6,928 bases of DNA. Source: OMOG01 sp041485845. Lineage in GTDB: Bacteria > Acidobacteriota > Terriglobia > Bryobacterales > Bryobacteraceae. The notes beneath the pieces are model-generated. The model saw only the letters and a list, made by a program, of their open reading frames with translations, was not told where the DNA came from and made no database searches. The stretch is taken from positions 1 through 6,928 of the forward strand of contig JBGPKH010000498.1 in NCBI GenBank assembly GCA_041485845.1. The letters are read 5' to 3'. Shown one piece after another: positions 1-6,124 of the stretch; the stretch's first letter is position 1; every line of letters starts with the position of its first letter. The position numbers and the translations under genes are program-made.

Positions 1-852
1 AAGAACGGCGATTCGGGATTCGCCGCGACCGGCGGCGGGGCCAGCCTCTACTTCGCGAAGCCGTCCTGGCAGACGGGACCCGGCGTGCCGAATGACGGCG
101 CGCGCGACGTGCCGGATGTGTCGCTCAACGCATCGTGGTACCACGATCCTTACGCGATGATCACCGGCGGCATGTTCGTGCCCAACGGCGGCACCTCCGC
201 GGCTGCCCCGTCCTTCGCCGGTATCGTGGCGTTGCTCAACCAATACCTCAAGACCAACGGACTGGGCAATATCAATCCGAAGCTCTACCAACTGGCGCAG
301 AGCGCGCCGTCGGCGTTTCACGACATTACGTCCGGAAGCAACATCGTGCCCTGCGAGACCCACAGCACGCAGGATTGCAGGAACGGGTCCATGGGGTACA
401 GCGCCCACGTGGGGTACGACCAGGTGACCGGCCTCGGTTCGGTGGATGCTTTCAACCTGGCGCGAAGCTGGAAGGGTGGTGCGCAGAGCCCGCACCTCGT
501 GGTGACGAAGCTTACGGCTTCCACGACGATCGCCGCCGGTGGAGCGTTCGACATGGCCATTACGGTGTCCAACCAGGGAACCGCCGATGCCGGAGCGTTC
601 GAAATGCGGGTCTACCTCACCGCGAACGGTGACGTTTCGACGGCCAACGACTGGTCCGTGTACTGCAACGTCCCTGGTCTGGCTGTGGGCGCATTCTGGA
701 ATTGCAACGGAACTCTGTCCCTCGGCAAGAGCGTGACTCCGGGAATCTACTACGTACTCGGTGTCGCGGACGCGAAGAATTCCGTCCAGCAAGCCGACCA
801 TTCGGGCGGGGCGGCGCTGGCTTCCACCGGGTCGCTGACGGTGACGAAGTAG
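1..852 (+). CDS. Sedolisin-family (S53) serine-carboxyl protease with C-terminal CARDB domain, 5'-truncated by the window edge
   Basis: The frame is open from base 1, so the gene begins outside the window; 283 C-terminal residues are visible (numbered from base 1). The GTG at 85 lies inside the conserved domain and is not the real start. Residues 11-44 contain the S53 pattern GGG-S-F-P-WQ followed by RDVPDVSLNAS. The nucleophile motif GGTSAAAP is at 63-70, with Ser66 as the predicted catalytic serine. The Ca2+-binding region follows: FHDIT (Asp108, Ile109) and GYDQVTGLGS (Asp140). Cys118 and Cys126 in that loop could form a disulfide. Residues about 165-282 form a beta-rich CARDB-like domain, with Cys222 and Cys235 as another possible pair. 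S53 enzymes are normally secreted as proenzymes and act as acid endopeptidases; CARDB domains are common on bacterial surface or secreted proteins. The Glu/Asp of the catalytic triad, the prodomain and the signal peptide are off-window, so activity cannot be judged. It is convergent with the MBL hydrolase gene. Confidence 0.9.
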   Translation, partial: KNGDSGFAATGGGASLYFAKPSWQTGPGVPNDGARDVPDVSLNASWYHDPYAMITGGMFVPNGGTSAAAPSFAGIVALLNQYLKTNGLGNINPKLYQLAQSAPSAFHDITSGSNIVPCETHSTQDCRNGSMGYSAHVGYDQVTGLGSVDAFNLARSWKGGAQSPHLVVTKLTASTTIAAGGAFDMAITVSNQGTADAGAFEMRVYLTANGDVSTANDWSVYCNVPGLAVGAFWNCNGTLSLGKSVTPGIYYVLGVADAKNSVQQADHSGGAALASTGSLTVTK

Positions 853-865
853 GGAGATGCAACAC

Positions 866-890
866 GGACAGGCCGGGAGGCCTGTCCCAC
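866..890 (-). repeat. REP-like palindrome, copy 1 (GTGG head)
   Basis: Perfect inverted repeat at 866-887 with 9-nt arms GGACAGGCC / GGCCTGTCC and a 4-nt GGGA loop. Read leftward it is headed by GTGG (890-887), where the other two copies have GTAG. It fills the 39-bp gap between the convergent protease and MBL hydrolase genes. The protease stop is 13 nt to its left, and the MBL TAG stop (894-892) is one base before the GTGG head. The hairpin is strong, but no T-run follows on either strand, so it is not a classical intrinsic terminator. It may still end or protect both mRNAs. Confidence 0.8.
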
Positions 891-891
891 T

Positions 892-1584
892 CTACCAGTC
901 CACAGGCTTGCCTGGCTCCAGCGTCCATACCTCAGTCCGGAGATCGACGATCAACTCGCGCAGTTGCGAGGGCGTTCCGGTGAGCGGCGGGAACGTGCCG
1001 AAGTGCATGGGCACCACCTTGGGCGCCTTCAGAAGACGGCAGGCCATCGCGGCCTCGCGAGGACTCATGGTGAAAAGGTCTCCGATCGGCAGAAACGCCA
1101 GCGCCGGACGGTAAAGCTGCTCGATGAGCTGCATATCGGAAAACACGTTGGTATCGCCGGCGAAATAGACCGCACGACCGTCGGGGAGGCGCAGCACATA
1201 TCCCGCCGCCTCTCCGCCGTAGAGGATCTTGCCGTCGTCCAGGATCCCGCAACTGTGGATGGCGTGCGTCATGGTGATGGTGACGCCGCCCACCTTCTGT
1301 GAGCCGCCTTTGTTCATCGGCCGCGTGTTTTTGACGCCCTTCGATTCGAGCCACGCGCACGTCTCATAAATGCCCACGACCTCTGGCGCGAAGCGTTGCG
1401 CCAGCGGCACGGCGTCGTGGATGTGATCGAAGTGCCCGTGGGTGATGCAGATGGTGTCGACGCGCTGGATTTCATGGCCCTTGGGGTACGACGGGTTGCC
1501 GTCGGTCCACGGGTCCATCAGGATGACTTGACCGGAGGGGAGACGGAACTGGAACGTGCCGTGGCCGAGCCAGGTGATCTGCAT
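892..1584 (-). CDS. Metallo-beta-lactamase-fold metal-dependent hydrolase (UPF0173/COG2220 type)
   Basis: A 230-residue protein, the usual length for this family. It opens MQITWLGHGTF, the typical first strand of UPF0173/UlaG-like hydrolases. The metal-binding signature THGHFDH is at 48-54 (His49, His51, Asp53, His54). Further candidate ligands are His107 or His110 in THAIHSCG, Asp144 in FAGDTNVF, and His194 in PMHFGTFP. These are all the elements needed for a two-metal site, so it is probably catalytically active. There is no signal peptide, so it should be cytoplasmic. Families of this type hydrolyse varied substrates, including phosphodiesters and lactones, and the sequence does not reveal which. 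The ATG lies 3 nt after the TAG of the upstream coiled-coil gene, and a purine-rich AGGAGGG (1604-1598) sits inside that gene, 13 nt before the ATG. The two are probably translated from one mRNA. The gene ends beside REP-like copy 1. Confidence 0.9.
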   Translation of the reverse strand: MQITWLGHGTFQFRLPSGQVILMDPWTDGNPSYPKGHEIQRVDTICITHGHFDHIHDAVPLAQRFAPEVVGIYETCAWLESKGVKNTRPMNKGGSQKVGGVTITMTHAIHSCGILDDGKILYGGEAAGYVLRLPDGRAVYFAGDTNVFSDMQLIEQLYRPALAFLPIGDLFTMSPREAAMACRLLKAPKVVPMHFGTFPPLTGTPSQLRELIVDLRTEVWTLEPGKPVDW

Positions 1585-1587
1585 GTG

Positions 1588-1932
1588 CTAGGCTCGGCCC
1601 TCCTCGAGCTTGCGAATGCGTTCGGCAAGTTGGGCGATCTGGCGGTCCTTCTCTTCTAGAGCCGAATCGACCCTTTCGGACCACCCGTTGATTCTGCCGG
1701 TCCAGCGGCTGCCGGTTTGAATCAAGGCGCCCTGCCGGTCGAGACGTGTGGCCTGGTTGTCGTAGCGCGCGCCGAGGTCTTCGAAACGTTGATCGACTGT
1801 ATCGAAGCGCTGGTCTACTCGAGCAAACATCTCTTGCATCAGCGCGATCACACGCTCAGTGGACTCTCGCACATCGTCTTTCATGAGCGCGATCACGCGC
1901 TCGATATCGTCTTTGGTTGCGGGTTCGGACAT
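1588..1932 (-). CDS. Short charged coiled-coil protein, function unknown
   Basis: A 114-residue, highly charged protein that I do not assign to a named family. It has no signal peptide or membrane segment. It looks largely alpha-helical. ERVIALM occurs twice (starting at about residues 11 and 26), and VDQRFDTVDQRFEDLGARYDN at about 39-59 has heptad-like VDQRF repeats. A second helical segment, about 86-112, is rich in E, K and R (DSALEEKDRQIAQLAERIRK). Such proteins commonly oligomerise through coiled coils. A strong ribosome binding site, GGAGAGGG (1949-1942), lies 9 nt before the ATG and supports the start. The stop is 3 nt before the MBL hydrolase start, so the two are probably co-transcribed and coupled. 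Codon use and frame structure look like a real gene, and the upstream gap holds REP-like copy 2. Whether it works with the hydrolase is unknown. Confidence 0.75.
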   Translation of the reverse strand: MSEPATKDDIERVIALMKDDVRESTERVIALMQEMFARVDQRFDTVDQRFEDLGARYDNQATRLDRQGALIQTGSRWTGRINGWSERVDSALEEKDRQIAQLAERIRKLEEGRA

Positions 1933-1974
1933 GTGCGGGTTCCCTCTCCAGTGTACATCGAGGGCCGCGAGGCC

Positions 1975-1998
1975 GGACAGGCCGGAGGCCTGTCCTAC
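1975..1998 (-). repeat. REP-like palindrome, copy 2 (GTAG head)
   Basis: Perfect inverted repeat at 1975-1995 with the same 9-nt arms as copy 1 and a 3-nt GGA loop, one base shorter. Read leftward it begins GTAG (1998-1995). The TAG of that head is the stop codon of the DUF1326-like gene, so the element starts inside the coding sequence. The rest lies in the 62-bp gap before the coiled-coil gene. No T-run follows the stem. Confidence 0.85.
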
Positions 1999-2687
1999 TC
2001 CGAGGTAACCTGGAAAGTACCGACAAAGCCGCTGCGCTTCAGGCGATTGTGCCAGGTCTCGCCGAGTCCGTCGCCGGAGTAGGAATTCTCCAGCGCGTAG
2101 GCCGGCATCACGTGCTCGGTCTTGGTCAATGGCGGATACCAGACTTCTTCGTTGCCGCAGACGTGGTCGGCGGCGCTCATGGCGCGGGTCTGAATCTCGG
2201 CCAGCGAACCAGCGGTCAGCCTGGCTGCGCCGCTATGGATGTTGCCGCCCTGGATGGTGAGCTCGATGGGCACGAAGTCCACCTTCACCACGCTGGCCAG
2301 CAGGTCGCCGCCCATGTGTTTGGCGAAACTCTGGAGGGCGAGGCGCTGTTCCGCGTTGGCGCGGCTGTCCACCATGAGCACGGCCTTGGCTGGATTCACC
2401 GGCTCCGACGAAAGCCCCAGCGTGTACTTCGAGCGAATCACCGCCACCACCGACAGTCCGGCGAGTTTCACGCCGTGCCAGTCGCCGTTGTCGATCTTCC
2501 ACCCGAAGACGGCCTCCTGGCCTACCTGATCGGCCTCGCCGTTAGCGAAGCACGCGCCGGTAAAAACGTCCGCGGTGCGGGCTTCAATATAGTTGCCGTG
2601 AATGCTGCGCGCGGGACCCGTGGCAGCAAAGGAAACGGAAGCGACAACCGCCAACACTACGGCGGCAGTACACAGAACTTTCAGCAT
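1995..2687 (-). CDS. Exported DUF1326-like protein
   Basis: A 230-residue protein with a clear Sec signal peptide: Lys3, hydrophobic core at about 4-20, then SFAAT with probable cleavage after residue 21 or 22. The mature part resembles DUF1326 proteins: IHGNYIEARTADVFTGACF at 29-47, then a WKIDNGDWHGVKLAGLSVVAV stretch at about 63-83. The central VLMVDSRANAEQR (103-115) and late DHVCGNE..YPPL (174-187) are also typical as I recall the family. Many relatives have Cys where this protein has Ala39 (EARTADV); Cys46 and Cys177 remain. The biochemical role of DUF1326 is not established. The start is supported by AGGGGAG (2703-2697), 9 nt upstream. The TAG stop is supplied by REP-like copy 2, so the last residues may be specific to this locus. 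A candidate extended -10 promoter lies just upstream, suggesting transcription separate from the hydroxylase operon. Confidence 0.82.
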   Translation of the reverse strand: MLKVLCTAAVVLAVVASVSFAATGPARSIHGNYIEARTADVFTGACFANGEADQVGQEAVFGWKIDNGDWHGVKLAGLSVVAVIRSKYTLGLSSEPVNPAKAVLMVDSRANAEQRLALQSFAKHMGGDLLASVVKVDFVPIELTIQGGNIHSGAARLTAGSLAEIQTRAMSAADHVCGNEEVWYPPLTKTEHVMPAYALENSYSGDGLGETWHNRLKRSGFVGTFQVTSE

Positions 2688-2710
2688 CCCAGTGATCTCC
2701 CCTCAGATTA

Positions 2711-2719
2711 AGTATAACA
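2711..2719 (-). promoter_or_regulatory. Candidate extended -10 promoter for the DUF1326-like gene
   Basis: Read leftward, TGTTATACT matches an extended -10 (TGn followed by TATACT, five of six bases to TATAAT) in a small AT-rich patch. Initiation about 7 nt downstream, near 2704, would give a leader of about 17 nt that starts at the AGGGGAG ribosome binding site. The -35 position falls inside REP-like copy 3 and shows no good -35 hexamer, which extended -10 promoters can do without. Pattern evidence only. Confidence 0.4.
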
Positions 2720-2724
2720 AGAGT

Positions 2725-2749
2725 GGACAGGCCGGGAGGCCTGTCCTAC
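2725..2749 (-). repeat. REP-like palindrome, copy 3 (GTAG head)
   Basis: Perfect inverted repeat at 2725-2746, identical over 22 nt to copy 1 (9-nt arms, GGGA loop). Read leftward it begins GTAG (2749-2746), and the TAG is the stop codon of the small six-cysteine protein gene. It separates the molybdenum hydroxylase operon from the DUF1326-like gene and sits right before that gene's candidate promoter. It could act as a weak terminator or as a 3'-end stabiliser for the operon mRNA. Confidence 0.85.
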
Positions 2750-2931
2750 AACTGTTCGTAGCACTTGCGGGCCGGACTGCACTCGAACTCGTCTACCAGT
2801 TGGCCGTCCGGACCAACGCACTTATAGGTATGCTGGCACCACAATGCGGTATCGTGACTGGCATCGCTGTCAGGATCGCAGTCGGCCTGGATATACAATC
2901 CCTTCCACCGCAGATTGGTGCAGCGGTTCAT
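2746..2931 (-). CDS. Small six-cysteine protein encoded directly downstream of the molybdenum hydroxylase subunits
   Basis: A 61-residue protein starting MNRCTNLRWKG, with cysteines at 4, 18, 32, 38, 51 and 57. Notable stretches are WCQHTYKCVGPDGQ (31-44) and a Cys-rich end, ECSPARKCYEQL (50-61). The tryptophans and regular Cys spacing look constrained rather than random. No signal peptide or transmembrane segment is visible. I do not recognise a characterised family. Six Cys could bind metal or an Fe-S cluster, or form three disulfides if it reaches the periplasm. An in-frame ATG at 2964, 5 nt after the FAD-subunit stop, would add 11 residues (MQPGLRKKKIS). It has AAGGG 9 nt upstream, while the ATG at 2931 has a purine-rich GGAAGAAGAAG stretch before it. 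I prefer 2931 because the Cys/Trp-rich module starts there, but the choice is open. The gene is probably the last of the hydroxylase operon. Its stop codon comes from REP-like copy 3. Confidence 0.68.
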   Translation of the reverse strand: MNRCTNLRWKGLYIQADCDPDSDASHDTALWCQHTYKCVGPDGQLVDEFECSPARKCYEQL

Positions 2932-2969
2932 GCTGATCTTCTTCTTCCGGAGACCCGGTTGCATGGCTG

Positions 2970-3947
2970 CTATCCCTTCGCCTTCGCCGCCTCCAGCAAT
3001 GCGCGCTTCACCGCCACCTTTGCCAGGGTCACCTTGTAGGCATTCTGGCTGAGCGGCTTGGCGCCCTGGACCGCGGCCTTCCCGGCGGCTTCGGCGGTGG
3101 CCGCCGTGATCGTCTTGCCCTTCAGCGCGGCCTCGGCTTGCGTGGATTCCCACGGCGTGGGAGCCACGTGTCCGAGGACCACCTTGGCGGCCGTCACGGT
3201 ATTGCCGTTCATGGTCAGTACCACGGATGCGGAGGCGAGAGGCCAGTCGAGCGCCTCCTTCTGCCGCACCTCGTACGTGGAACTGCGCACCGTAGCGGCC
3301 GGCACGATGATCTCGGTGAGGATCTCGTTCGGCTGCAAAACGATCTCCCGCGACGCTTCGTCCTTCGGCGCTACGAAGAACTTGGCCACCAGAACTTCGC
3401 GCGGGCCCTTGGCCGAGACCAGCTTCACCTTGGCGCCCAGCGCTATCAGCGCCGGGCCGAGGCTCGACGCGCTTACGAAATAGGCCGGGCCGTCGCCGAA
3501 GATGGAGTGATACTTGTTCTCTCCCTCCGGAATGAGCGATTTCCCGTCCTTCATCGCCAGCAGGCCCATGCCCTGCCGATAATACCAGCAGCGCGGCCGC
3601 TGGCACAGGTCCCCGCCCACCGTACCCATGTGACGGATCTGCGGGCTGGGAATCCCGGCCGCGGCATCGGCCAGCGATTTGTAGCCGGCCTTGACGTCGG
3701 CATTTTTGGCGAGCTCGTCCATGGTGACCAGGGCGCCGATGCGCAGGCCGTCGGCGGTCTTCTGGATGCCCTCGAGCTCCTTGATGTTTTTGATGTTCAC
3801 CACGCGCTTGGGCGTGTGGAGGTGTTCCTTCATGAGGCTGATGAGGTCGGTGCCGCCGGCCAGCACATCGGCCTGCCCCCATTTCGCGCCCAGCAGGCCG
3901 ACCGCCTCCTGGACCGTTGTCGGATTGGCGTATTCGAAGGATTGCAT
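2970..3947 (-). CDS. FAD-binding (medium) subunit of a xanthine dehydrogenase-family molybdenum hydroxylase
   Basis: A 325-residue CoxM/YagS-like subunit of typical length (E. coli PaoB is about 318). The FAD pyrophosphate motif AGGTDL is at 30-35, followed by HMGTVGGDLCQRPRCWYYR at 106-124. The C-terminal part (about 210-325) matches the CO dehydrogenase flavoprotein C-terminal domain, with LGHVAPTPW at 258-266. The subunit takes electrons from the [2Fe-2S] clusters and passes them to an acceptor that cannot be predicted. PaoB-like relatives with an RC.Y(F/Y)R motif usually carry further cysteines in the next about 50 residues that ligate a [4Fe-4S] cluster. Here that stretch (125-165) has no Cys, and only Cys115 and Cys120 exist in the whole protein. 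The ATG overlaps the TAA of the large-subunit gene by one base (TAATG), and GGAGG (3960-3956) sits 8 nt upstream. There is no signal peptide, so export would need the Tat signal on the small subunit. Confidence 0.93.
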   Translation of the reverse strand: MQSFEYANPTTVQEAVGLLGAKWGQADVLAGGTDLISLMKEHLHTPKRVVNIKNIKELEGIQKTADGLRIGALVTMDELAKNADVKAGYKSLADAAAGIPSPQIRHMGTVGGDLCQRPRCWYYRQGMGLLAMKDGKSLIPEGENKYHSIFGDGPAYFVSASSLGPALIALGAKVKLVSAKGPREVLVAKFFVAPKDEASREIVLQPNEILTEIIVPAATVRSSTYEVRQKEALDWPLASASVVLTMNGNTVTAAKVVLGHVAPTPWESTQAEAALKGKTITAATAEAAGKAAVQGAKPLSQNAYKVTLAKVAVKRALLEAAKAKG

Positions 3948-6124
3948 TATGCGTTCCTCCCTTCCAGTGTGTCAAGCACGTGCGCCGGAGTCATCGGAAT
4001 CCGCGGCACCCTTACGCCGAGCGCGTTAGCCACGGCGTTGGCCACGGCCGCGCAGATCGGAACGGCGGGCGGTTCGCCCAGACCGATCACCCCGCGTTTG
4101 TCGTTTTCTTCGCGAATATCCATGTGAACGACGATGTTGCCGATATCGCCGATCCCGGCCAGCTTGTAGAACTCCATATCGGGGTTCAGGGTCTTGCCGG
4201 TCTGCGAATCTATGATGCGCTCTTCGTAGAGCGCGGTGGAGATGCCCATGATGACCGCGCCGTAGACCTGGCTTTCCGCGAGCCGCGGGTTGATCACCAT
4301 GCCGCAATCCGCCACGGCCACGTAGCGATTCATCTTGACGATGCCGGTTTCGGTGTCTACCGAAAGGTCGGCGATCTGCACGCCCGCCGCGCCGCCGGTC
4401 ACCAGCCCCGGTATGGCCTGCCCGTTGTGGGCTCCCATTTCGGAGATGCTGGTGGTTCCCAGCTTGCGGCAGGCCGCCTGCCAGGTGATGGACTTGTTGG
4501 GGCTGCCCTTCACCCGGATGTGGGCGTCCACCGCCTCCAGTTGCTCGGACTGCGCGCCCAGCGCCGGCGCGCACGCTTCGAACAGTTTCATGAGGGCGTT
4601 GGTAGCCGCTTTGCGCGTGGAGGTGGAGACACCGCCGACCGTGGTCGATCCGCCAGACCCGCCGTCGGGAGGCAGGTCGTTGTTCCCGATCACCAGCTTG
4701 ACCTGGCCCATCTGGAGCCCCAGCGTCTCGGCCGCCACCTGCGTGATGATGGTGCGGGTGCCGGTGCCCAGATCCTGCGTCCCGATCTCCACCGAGACCG
4801 AACCGTCGGGATTGATCACCGTGCGGCACTGGCTCGCGTGGCCGTTGCCGTTCCACGAGCCGATGGCGATTCCCATCCCGCGTTTCACGGTGCCCGATCC
4901 GCTCTGCCCGCGCGGATGCCACAGCTTCTTCCACTCGGCGAGCTCGCCGGCCTTATCCAACTGGTAGCGATACGTGTCCGCGGCGCCGGAGCGGGCCGCG
5001 TACTGGGCGTTGGCCTTGAAGACCTCGAGCGGGTCCATCCCGATCTTGGCCGCAAAATCCTCGATGGCGCAGCAGGTGAGATAGGACGCCTGCTGGTTAC
5101 CCGGCGCGCGCCAGGCGCGCTGCGGTCCGGCATTCACCGAAACGGTGGTGCGGACCTCGCGGATGTTGGGCACGTTGGTGTAAGTGTAAGGCTGCGCCGG
5201 AGGATTCACCGGCTGGAAGCCGCCGGTTCCCCACGATTCCGTCTGCCACGCGGTGATGGTGCCGTCCTTCTTCCCGCCCAGCTTGATCTTGGCGTAGGCC
5301 GAGGGGCGATTGCCGGCGATCATCAACTCGGGGGCGCGCTCCAGGTACAGCTTCACGGGCCGTCCGCCGGCCTTCTTCGAGAGGTTGGCGCCGACGATGG
5401 CCCACGCGTCCGGCGTGAACTTGCTGCCGAACCCGCCGCCGATGTAGTCCATCTTGACCTTGATGTTGGTGGCCGGCACCTTGAGGTTCTGCGAGAGCGT
5501 GCCGGCATAACCCGGCACATTCTGCGTGGAGGGCCACACGTTGATCTGGTCGGACTTGCCGTCGGCATCGGCGCCCGGCTTCCACTGGATCACCTGTCCG
5601 TGCGGCTCCAGGCAGCAGTGGTAGACTACGGGAATTCCGTACTGGCCTTCAGACACGGCGTCGGCATCCTGAAAAGCCTTATCGGGATCGCCGACCACGC
5701 GCTCTCCGCCCTGCTTGGCGCGCGTGCCTGCCTTGCTGAGGTCGGCTTCGTTCACCAGGTGGGGGAGCACTTCGTATTCCACCTTGATCTTACGCGTGGC
5801 TTCGCGCGCGATCTCCTCGGTGGTCGCGGCCACGCCCGCCACTTCCCAGCCCTGCCAGTTGATTTCGGTACCCGGTGTCGCGGCCACGTGCACGGACTTC
5901 ACGCCGGCCATCTTTTCCGCGTCGCTGGTATCGATGCTGGTCACCCTGGCGTGCGCGTGCGGGCTGACGAGATAGGCGCCGAACAGCATGTCCGGCGGCT
6001 TGAGGTCGGAAGAGTACCGGGCGCGGCCGGAGGCCTTTGCGGGACCGTCCAGGCGCTTGGGACTCTTGCCGATGACCTTGCGTTTATCCATCGGCGGATA
6101 GGTATAGTCCGGAGTGTTAGCCAT
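3947..6124 (-). CDS. Molybdopterin-binding (large) subunit of a xanthine dehydrogenase-family molybdenum hydroxylase
   Basis: A 725-residue catalytic subunit, close to E. coli PaoC (about 732). An aldehyde oxidase a/b-hammerhead domain spans about 20-130, with ending VEYEVLPHLV at 115-124. The Mo-cofactor domain follows: LEPHG (172-176), GGGFGSKF (229-236), RAWRAPGNQQA (336-346), GTQDLGTGT (448-456) and GLGEPPAVP (681-689). Glu684 is the counterpart of the catalytic base of the family, so the enzyme looks intact. It should hydroxylate an aldehyde or N-heterocycle using water-derived oxygen. The substrate cannot be read from the sequence, and the motif GGGFGSKF lacks the CO dehydrogenase active-site Cys signature. 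The start is supported by GGGAGGAG (6138-6131), 6 nt upstream. It overlaps the end of the small-subunit gene by 8 nt (ATGGCTAA). No signal peptide is present. The subunit order is small, large, medium, unlike the small-medium-large order of paoABC. Confidence 0.95.
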   Translation of the reverse strand: MANTPDYTYPPMDKRKVIGKSPKRLDGPAKASGRARYSSDLKPPDMLFGAYLVSPHAHARVTSIDTSDAEKMAGVKSVHVAATPGTEINWQGWEVAGVAATTEEIAREATRKIKVEYEVLPHLVNEADLSKAGTRAKQGGERVVGDPDKAFQDADAVSEGQYGIPVVYHCCLEPHGQVIQWKPGADADGKSDQINVWPSTQNVPGYAGTLSQNLKVPATNIKVKMDYIGGGFGSKFTPDAWAIVGANLSKKAGGRPVKLYLERAPELMIAGNRPSAYAKIKLGGKKDGTITAWQTESWGTGGFQPVNPPAQPYTYTNVPNIREVRTTVSVNAGPQRAWRAPGNQQASYLTCCAIEDFAAKIGMDPLEVFKANAQYAARSGAADTYRYQLDKAGELAEWKKLWHPRGQSGSGTVKRGMGIAIGSWNGNGHASQCRTVINPDGSVSVEIGTQDLGTGTRTIITQVAAETLGLQMGQVKLVIGNNDLPPDGGSGGSTTVGGVSTSTRKAATNALMKLFEACAPALGAQSEQLEAVDAHIRVKGSPNKSITWQAACRKLGTTSISEMGAHNGQAIPGLVTGGAAGVQIADLSVDTETGIVKMNRYVAVADCGMVINPRLAESQVYGAVIMGISTALYEERIIDSQTGKTLNPDMEFYKLAGIGDIGNIVVHMDIREENDKRGVIGLGEPPAVPICAAVANAVANALGVRVPRIPMTPAHVLDTLEGRNA

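Noticed and set aside
85..852. GTG at 85 as the start of the protease
   Set aside because: Residues encoded before it (from base 1) already match the S53 domain, so the gene is truncated by the window edge.
1917..2711. + strand open frame of 264 codons over the DUF1326-like gene
   Set aside because: It is antisense to a gene with a signal peptide, a good ribosome binding site and family motifs; its own translation has no domain character and runs through the repeat element.
866..2749. The three palindromes as a CRISPR array or as classical intrinsic terminators
   Set aside because: They are separated by whole genes rather than uniform spacers, and no T-run follows the stems.
2932..3975. Upstream part of a 409-codon minus-strand frame that ends with the six-Cys protein
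   Set aside because: This part overlaps the FAD-subunit gene in another frame and is Arg/Gly-rich shadow sequence. Only the last 61 (or 72) codons, outside the FAD gene, look real.
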